Positions 1 to 3,328 of a DNA stretch of 5,212 nt are shown here, in pieces. The stretch comes from Erysipelotrichaceae bacterium (lineage in GTDB: Bacteria > Bacillota_I > Bacilli_A > Erysipelotrichales > Erysipelotrichaceae), in assembly GCA_017511325.1 (NCBI GenBank), contig JAFWKS010000291.1, forward strand, positions 1 to 5,212. Reading direction: 5' to 3'. The position numbers and the translations under genes are program-made. How positions within the stretch are numbered: the stretch's first letter is position 1; each line of letters opens with the position of its first letter. The notes under the pieces are model-generated. The model ran no database searches. It had not been told where the DNA came from and saw only the letters and a list, made by a program, of their open reading frames with translations.

Positions 1-2
1 AG

Positions 3-1211
3 GCAGCCAAACTTACAACCGGATCCGTTCTGAAGATATCCAAAATGGTCGGAAGCCACATAAGAATGGTCAATGATATCGAGACTATCCGCACCCTTGC
101 GTATGATTCATCACTGAAATATGATTCGATTGTAGACTCGGTTGATAACCAGCAGAAGTGGCTTGACGAGACCCGCGGGCCGATAAAAGATGATATGGAG
201 ATCGAAAGAATAAGCATTGAAAATCCTTACGATATCATATGCGGGATCATCTTGGCTTTGGAAAGAGGAGAGTCGTTCCCATATATCTTCAATGTTTATC
301 AGCAGCTTTTCTCGCTTTGTATAAGGCTTCTCCCGTGGAATTACAATGTATCGGATAAAGTCAACAATATGATTGAAATGGTCTGGTGCGGCGATAAAAC
401 ACACTGCATACGCAATCTTTACGACATCAATTATGGAAGCAAGGACAAAGAGGATTCTTCATCCATGAACCTGACGCAGCTGATCTACAGCATATCAGGT
501 ATAATTCCGTCAAGGATTTACAGGAACGTCACATCAGCCAATGAATACTGTGAAAGCCTGGATGTTAAAAATAAAGACCTGATGGTCCTGTTCGGATCCA
601 CGCTGGGTGTTATCAGAAGGCAGATGGAGATGATAGAAATATCAAAGGAGAGAGCGGCTGAAAACGTAAAGGATGCAGCCGAAAAAGAGGCAAGCAAAAA
701 GACGGAAGAAAACCTGAGGAAACTGAAAAGTGAAATAGACGGCCTCGAAAAAGAAAAACACGATCTTTCGATAAAACTGCAGGAAGCCGAATCAGATCAT
801 GACAAACTGCTTAAAAAGTACGAAGCAGATATGAAGGAACTGGCTCAGTTAAGAGAAAATCTCTTCCTGTCACAGAATGCGATAAAGGAAGACGAGAAAA
901 TAGACGAGGCTCTGCCATACAGGCTCAGGAGCAACATAGCGATTTACGGTGGCCATGAAAAGTGGATCAGCAGACTTAAAGAATCACTCGAAGGTGATAT
1001 AAGGATTTATCCGCCAAACACGACGGTCTCCAAAAATCAGATCGCAAATGCCGATATCGTCTATATTCAGACCAAATACATCGATCATAAAACATATTAT
1101 GCTGTGATGGATATGCTGAAGGGTTTGGACAAAAAGTTCGTATGTCTCAACACCTCTTCAGCAAACAACACACTCAAAATCATAATCGACGGCGACAAGG
1201 AGGGCAGGTAG
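3..1211 (+). CDS. Coiled-coil protein with C-terminal DUF2325 domain (5' partial)
   Basis: The frame is open to the left edge, and the first ATG (45) has no Shine-Dalgarno sequence, so the gene probably begins upstream of the window. Residues here are counted from that ATG. Residues 1-195 are a mostly helical region I do not recognise. Residues about 200-276 are Lys/Glu/Leu-rich with heptad-like spacing, indicating a long coiled coil. Residues about 298-372 match the DUF2325 pattern as I remember it: a beta strand into YGGHEKW (GGH at 302-304, W307), then NADIVYIQTKYIDHKTYY, then a strand ending FVCLN. DUF2325 has no established function; its GGH and TxYIxH motifs suggest a small Rossmann-like binding fold. 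No signal peptide or membrane segment is visible, so it is probably cytosolic and oligomeric. It heads a three-gene run, with the next ATG one base after its stop. The domain call is good; the biological role is unknown. Confidence 0.8.
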   Translation, partial: AAKLTTGSVLKISKMVGSHIRMVNDIETIRTLAYDSSLKYDSIVDSVDNQQKWLDETRGPIKDDMEIERISIENPYDIICGIILALERGESFPYIFNVYQQLFSLCIRLLPWNYNVSDKVNNMIEMVWCGDKTHCIRNLYDINYGSKDKEDSSSMNLTQLIYSISGIIPSRIYRNVTSANEYCESLDVKNKDLMVLFGSTLGVIRRQMEMIEISKERAAENVKDAAEKEASKKTEENLRKLKSEIDGLEKEKHDLSIKLQEAESDHDKLLKKYEADMKELAQLRENLFLSQNAIKEDEKIDEALPYRLRSNIAIYGGHEKWISRLKESLEGDIRIYPPNTTVSKNQIANADIVYIQTKYIDHKTYYAVMDMLKGLDKKFVCLNTSSANNTLKIIIDGDKEGR

Positions 1212-1212
1212 A

Positions 1213-1422
1213 ATGGCTGAAAAAAAGGAAAAAGAGATCTGGAAATACAAATTTAGCAGAGATAAGATCAGTGAAGATGACAAGCAAAAGATCCTTCAGA
1301 TCTGGAAAGATAATCCCCGAAGCAAAGTATCATACCAGGGAAAACAGAATATTGCGTTTGGTGAATGGGCAAAACAGCAGGGAGCCAAAGAGGTGGAAGA
1401 TGGATACTACAGCATTGACTGA
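1213..1422 (+). CDS. Small charged hypothetical protein, 69 aa
   Basis: The ATG lies one base after the stop of the DUF2325 gene. It is preceded by a strong AAGGAGGGC ribosome binding site inside that gene's last codons, so the two are clearly co-transcribed and probably translationally coupled. The protein is soluble-looking and very rich in Lys, Glu, Asp and Gln, with aromatic residues throughout. Three tryptophans (W10, W31, W52) are evenly spaced by 21 residues. No Cys, signal peptide or membrane segment is present. The stretch at residues 20-33 looks helical, and the end (GAKEVEDGYYSID) resembles the closing strand of a small domain. I do not recognise a family. The tight packing supports a real gene that works with its neighbours. 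Confidence 0.72.
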   Translation: MAEKKEKEIWKYKFSRDKISEDDKQKILQIWKDNPRSKVSYQGKQNIAFGEWAKQQGAKEVEDGYYSID

Positions 1423-1609
1423 TATGGAAATAGAAGAAATGAGTGCTTTTGAGACAATATACAGAATTCTTAAGGAGTCAGGAATGAACGACGATGAGGC
1501 AACCGATCTTATTGCCCGATTTCTCGAAGAGGAAACAATTAACTTTATGCAATGCCTTATGTCTGGTGAGCTTGAAGAAGAGTATGAGGAAGAACCGCTG
1601 TACAGTTAA
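1400..1609 (+). CDS. Small, strongly acidic hypothetical protein, 69 aa
   Basis: The frame is open further upstream (ATG at 1142), but that stretch shadows the two preceding genes. I place the start at 1400, six bases after AAAGAGG (1387-1393), which overlaps the previous gene by 23 nt. The internal ATG at 1424 has no ribosome binding site. The protein has about 21 Asp/Glu against only 3 Lys/Arg, for a net charge near -18. Residues 13-27 and 30-45 look like two amphipathic helices, and residues 57-65 are an almost continuous Glu tail. One cysteine (C52) is present. I do not recognise a family. The charge would suit a partner for a basic protein or a DNA-mimic role, but that is speculation. 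It is the last gene of the operon, and a terminator hairpin overlaps its stop codon. Confidence 0.65.
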   Translation: MDTTALTDMEIEEMSAFETIYRILKESGMNDDEATDLIARFLEEETINFMQCLMSGELEEEYEEEPLYS

Positions 1610-1630
1610 ACTGCTGCAGCGGTCTTTTAT
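1594..1630 (+). terminator. Intrinsic terminator overlapping the stop codon of the 1400 gene
   Basis: ACCGCTG (1594-1600) pairs perfectly with CAGCGGT (1617-1623). A nested inner stem, CAGTT with AACTG (1603-1607, 1609-1613), can form around the TAA stop at 1607-1609. CTTTTAT follows directly. The U-run is short, so termination may be partial. The position, at the end of a gene run and just before a new promoter, fits a terminator. Confidence 0.6.
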
Positions 1631-1635
1631 AAAAC

Positions 1636-1654
1636 ATACCTTTTAAAAAGGTAT
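1636..1654. repeat. 19-bp palindrome abutting the -35 box, possible operator
   Basis: ATACCTTTT (1636-1644) and AAAAGGTAT (1646-1654) are exact inverted copies around one central base. The last base of the palindrome is the first base of the proposed -35 box (TTGAAA, 1654-1659). A perfect 9-bp-arm palindrome here is what a dimeric regulator's operator would look like. It could also be a weak bidirectional terminator or chance in AT-rich DNA. Confidence 0.45.
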
Positions 1655-1682
1655 TGAAAAAACATATCTAATATGATAGTAT
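1654..1682 (+). promoter_or_regulatory. Promoter of the Cys/His protein gene
   Basis: TTGAAA (1654-1659), a 17-bp spacer and TAGTAT (1677-1682) form a sigma-A type promoter. TG at 1674-1675 supplies an extended -10 element. Transcription should start around 1689, giving a leader of roughly 70 nt before the ATG at 1761. The bases right after the -10 box (TCAGTAAAG, 1684-1692) recur at the promoter near 2200. An alternative -10, TATGAT (1672-1677), has no suitably spaced -35. Confidence 0.6.
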
Positions 1683-1690
1683 TTCAGTAA

Positions 1691-1751
1691 AGAGGACGAC
1701 ATAATAATTTCTGGGCACCCAGGTGCCCAAGGCTGCGGCGAAAGGAGGTAG
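1691..1751 (+). other. Possible leader ORF without ATG in the 5' UTR
   Basis: AGAGG (1691-1695) looks like a ribosome binding site, followed five bases later by ATA at 1701 where an ATG would be expected. From there the frame runs open for 16 codons (ATA ATA ATT TCT GGG ...) and stops at TAG 1749-1751, inside the downstream gene's ribosome binding site region. Translation would need a rare start such as ATA or ATT. It could be a leader peptide, the remnant of a lost start, or chance. Confidence 0.22.
1712..1729 (+). promoter_or_regulatory. Strong GC-rich hairpin in the 5' UTR
   Basis: TGGGCACC (1712-1719) and GGTGCCCA (1722-1729) are perfect inverted copies separated by two bases, forming a stem of six or seven pairs with a 4-6 nt loop. 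It stands out in an otherwise AT-rich leader and lies between the predicted transcript start and the ribosome binding site. No U-run follows, so it is not a terminator. It could be an RNA control element or a protein-binding DNA palindrome. Confidence 0.5.
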
Positions 1752-1752
1752 C
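1732..1752 (+). promoter_or_regulatory. Possible hairpin presenting the ribosome binding site in its loop
   Basis: GCTGC (1732-1736) can pair with GTAGC (1748-1752) through five pairs, one of them G-U. This places most of the AAAGGAGGT site (1741-1749) in or beside the loop. It sits two bases after the stronger hairpin at 1712-1729, so the two could stack. The stem is short and may be chance. Confidence 0.25.
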
Positions 1753-1760
1753 GATAAATA

Positions 1761-2012
1761 ATGAGTCTTAAACCGATTTACGATAATATCAACATTTACG
1801 GAAACTATCTGAGTGAAGTACCGGTAGGCTACTGTTTCTGTCTGGCGCACAGAGGGTCTTTAACAAAGTCGAACATGAAAAAGCATAAATGTCTGGCAAA
1901 AGCCTGTCCGTTCTTTAAAAGGAATGAAATGCATGCCTATTGGAAACAGAGAAAGCATCTTAAGCAGCAGGCTAAGGAAAAGCGGAAGGCGCTAAACTCG
2001 ATATATGCTTAG
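1761..2012 (+). CDS. Small basic Cys/His protein, putative zinc-binding, 83 aa
   Basis: The ATG is preceded by AAAGGAGGT (1741-1749), a near-perfect ribosome binding site with a somewhat long 11-base spacer. The central region holds a compact Cys/His set: C25, C27, H30, H42, C44 and C49, in the order CxC-x2-H-x11-HxC-x4-C. This suggests one or two bound metal ions, most likely zinc, and a small treble-clef or knuckle-like fold. The tail from about residue 53 is very basic (many Lys/Arg, with H58, W61 and H66) and probably helical, which would suit nucleic-acid or ribosome contact. No membrane segment or signal peptide is seen. It is transcribed alone, with its own promoter and terminator, and has an unusually structured leader. 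I do not recognise a named family. The metal-binding inference is moderate; any target is unknown. Confidence 0.75.
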   Translation: MSLKPIYDNINIYGNYLSEVPVGYCFCLAHRGSLTKSNMKKHKCLAKACPFFKRNEMHAYWKQRKHLKQQAKEKRKALNSIYA

Positions 2013-2064
2013 AAACAGAAAACTAATATTGCAGATACTGCCAATCGCATTAACGTTGTTTGAT

Positions 2065-2092
2065 AAAACAGCTAAAAATAGGCTGTTTTTTT
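2065..2092 (+). terminator. Intrinsic terminator after the Cys/His gene
   Basis: AAAACAGC (2065-2072) pairs with GCTGTTTT (2082-2089) across a nine-base loop, and the T-run covers 2086-2092. This is a classic rho-independent terminator about 50 bases after the stop at 2012. It isolates the Cys/His gene from the downstream operon. Confidence 0.85.
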
Positions 2093-2167
2093 AATATGTT
2101 CCAAAGCAGCATTGCCTTTCGAATTCGTGCATATCGGTATGGACCTGAAACGGGTGAGTTCAGTAAC

Positions 2168-2200
2168 ATATGGAAAAATTTAGTTGACATGGTGCCATAT
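2168..2200. repeat. Inverted repeats around the -35 box of the topoisomerase operon promoter
   Basis: ATATGG (2168-2173) and CCATAT (2195-2200) are inverted copies flanking the TTGACA box. A shorter palindrome, ATGG-TG-CCAT (2189-2198), lies between the -35 and -10 boxes and shares the right arm. Either could be a repressor site. The arms are short, so chance is possible. Confidence 0.3.
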
Positions 2201-2212
2201 TATGTTTAAAAT
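2184..2212 (+). promoter_or_regulatory. Promoter of the topoisomerase operon
   Basis: TTGACA (2184-2189) is a perfect -35 box, followed by a 17-bp spacer and TAAAAT (2207-2212). Transcription should begin near 2219, only about 15 bases before the ATG at 2234, so the leader is very short. TCAGTAAAG (2214-2222) follows the -10 box exactly as at the promoter ending at 1682. It drives four closely packed genes up to the window end; no other promoter is obvious between them. Confidence 0.7.
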
Positions 2213-2233
2213 ATCAGTAAAGGGTGGTATTAC

Positions 2234-2842
2234 ATGAATAGAGATTCTGAATTTAACGCAACAAAACTTACGAGTATATCTAACGGAAAAACAATAATTG
2301 ATACATATGTCGATTCTTTTGATATTGAAAAGGTCAAGATCGTTGTAGCCGAACTGGAAGGTGCAAAGAGGCGTATCAATTTATATATCGACTTTGCCGA
2401 TTTCATGAGACTGACCATGCAGATCAAATCGCAGAGCTACCTGGTAAACAAGACCAAGACTAAAGCGCTTGAACTATGCAGAGGCGGATACGGTTATAGA
2501 AACGAAGTCAATTCAACAAGTCTAACCCTGGGCATGAGTGGAGATAAACTGTTCTTCAACGCAATGCAGTGTCCAGGCATCAGAACCGGAAACGGTGCAA
2601 TCATCCCTATGCAGGGTATTCAGGATTCGGATCGTATCAAGATCTCGGTTCCTTCGAGCTATGAGGACTGTCTGGCTATGTTCCTGTATGTCGAAAAGGC
2701 AATAGATGTTTATCTCAGGGACTTTTTCCCTCAGCTGTTTGAAAGGGCCAGAGCTAAAAGAAGCAAACAGGATACTTATAAAAACACAGGATACTATCCC
2801 GACGCTCCGAATGAAGTATACTATCCTGATCCGATATATTAA
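2234..2842 (+). CDS. Hypothetical protein, 202 aa, first gene of the topoisomerase operon
   Basis: The ATG follows GGGTGGT (2222-2228) by five bases. The protein appears to be soluble and alpha/beta. Residues about 33-70 have a strand-rich start (VKIVVAEL, then RINLYIDFADF) leading into a helix. Residues about 95-135 contain strands and a Gly-rich stretch (GIRTGNGAI). Residues about 137-172 run from a strand (RIKISV) into a long helix ending in FFPQLF. A basic linker (ARAKRSKQ) follows. The C-terminus is a Tyr/Pro/Asp tail in which YYPD occurs twice (187-190 and 196-199), possibly a flexible docking tail. I do not recognise a family. Leading a topoisomerase operon suggests a DNA-processing role such as single-strand binding, but no motif proves that. 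The next gene starts 12 bases after its stop. Confidence 0.82.
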   Translation: MNRDSEFNATKLTSISNGKTIIDTYVDSFDIEKVKIVVAELEGAKRRINLYIDFADFMRLTMQIKSQSYLVNKTKTKALELCRGGYGYRNEVNSTSLTLGMSGDKLFFNAMQCPGIRTGNGAIIPMQGIQDSDRIKISVPSSYEDCLAMFLYVEKAIDVYLRDFFPQLFERARAKRSKQDTYKNTGYYPDAPNEVYYPDPIY

Positions 2843-2854
2843 TAGGAGGAAGAC

Positions 2855-3163
2855 ATGAAGGTTTACGCAGTTAAAATAGGTGGTCGCCTCTGGTTGACCG
2901 GAGGAATGACCGGATTCAGTTTTAATCAGAAAACAACAAACAATCTTCTGTATGCGAAATGGTTTGAAAACGAGATTCAGGCTGCATATGCAGCCAAAAA
3001 AGCACACGGCGAAGTTGTGGAAATAAGCATCACAGAAGGGGCTAACGAAGAAATAGACATGATGAGGGCATCGATCACCCAGTTGCAGAAAGAGAGAGAT
3101 GCCGCATTAAACGAACTTAATTTATATAAACTGAATAATCAGAAAAAAAGAGAACAATGGTAA
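2855..3163 (+). CDS. Small hypothetical protein with C-terminal coiled coil, 102 aa
   Basis: The ATG follows a strong AGGAGG (2844-2849) by five bases and lies 12 bases after the preceding gene. Residues 1-58 look like a small beta-beta-alpha-beta domain: a strand (MKVYAVKI), a second strand (LWLTGG), then Y33-A-K-W-F and a helix with Ala repeats, closing with GEVVEI at 52-57. This pattern, with an A-x-x-F element, an Ala-rich helix and a final V-V-E-I strand, recurs in small phage and mobile-element proteins of unknown function. That comparison is from general familiarity, not a search. Residues about 64-95 are a probable coiled coil, which suggests dimerisation. The last seven bases overlap the next gene. 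Its role is unknown. Confidence 0.8.
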   Translation: MKVYAVKIGGRLWLTGGMTGFSFNQKTTNNLLYAKWFENEIQAAYAAKKAHGEVVEISITEGANEEIDMMRASITQLQKERDAALNELNLYKLNNQKKREQW

Positions 3164-3324
3164 AAGATTATATCTACGCAATGATGAAACTCAACGAAGC
3201 AGCCAAAAAGAAGTATGGTAAGCAGTTCTATTCGTCGCAGGTTAAATATGCGGATGTAACAAAAATAGTAGGAAAAATAGAAACAAGGGATGGAAAAGCA
3301 CATCAGTTAACAGTTAAATGGTAA
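3157..3324 (+). CDS. Small basic hypothetical protein, 55 aa
   Basis: This short frame fills the gap between the coiled-coil gene and the topoisomerase. Its ATG lies inside the last codons of the upstream gene (7-nt overlap), and its stop is four bases before the topoisomerase start. That spacing on both sides is what a real operon gene shows. The site upstream of the ATG is only a weak purine run (AAAAAAAGAGA), so it probably relies on coupling to the gene before. The protein is Lys-rich, with a helical first half (about 4-20) and a possible two-stranded end (VTKIVGKIETRDGKAHQLTVKW). No Cys and no membrane segment are seen. I do not recognise a family. An internal ATG pair at 3181 is an alternative start without a better binding site. 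Confidence 0.6.
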   Translation: MVKDYIYAMMKLNEAAKKKYGKQFYSSQVKYADVTKIVGKIETRDGKAHQLTVKW

Positions 3325-3328
3325 GTCG

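Noticed and set aside
45..47. ATG at 45 as the true start of the DUF2325 gene.
   Set aside because: No Shine-Dalgarno sequence precedes it, and the frame stays open to the window edge with coding-like codons, so a start upstream of the window is more likely.
1142..1399. Upstream extension of the acidic protein frame back to an ATG at 1142.
   Set aside because: It would overlap the end of the DUF2325 gene and nearly all of the 1213 gene. Its Arg/Lys/Ser-rich translation is unlike the acidic gene, and the start at 1400 has a suitable binding site.
1723..1761. A GTG-started 12-codon frame in the leader that ends in TAATG, overlapping the ATG at 1761.
   Set aside because: The stop-start overlap looks like coupling, but no ribosome binding site precedes the GTG, which lies in the arm of a strong hairpin.
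2119..2128. TTCGAATTCG, containing the palindrome CGAATTCG.
   Set aside because: It is a short palindrome with no partner copy or positional relation to the promoter; chance is sufficient.
2096..2209. A 37-codon + strand frame (ATG 2096 to TAA 2207) with a GPETGEF stretch faintly like RHS-repeat text.
   Set aside because: It has no ribosome binding site (a terminator U-run lies directly upstream) and runs through the -35 and -10 boxes of the next promoter. The resemblance is only a few residues.
2522..3007. A 161-codon minus-strand frame.
   Set aside because: It lies opposite two well-supported + strand genes with good binding sites, spans their junction, and has a Cys/Ile/Phe/Ser-rich composition typical of an antisense shadow. 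The other minus-strand frames (111-404, 1668-1850, 2230-2427, 4165-4362) are rejected for the same reason.
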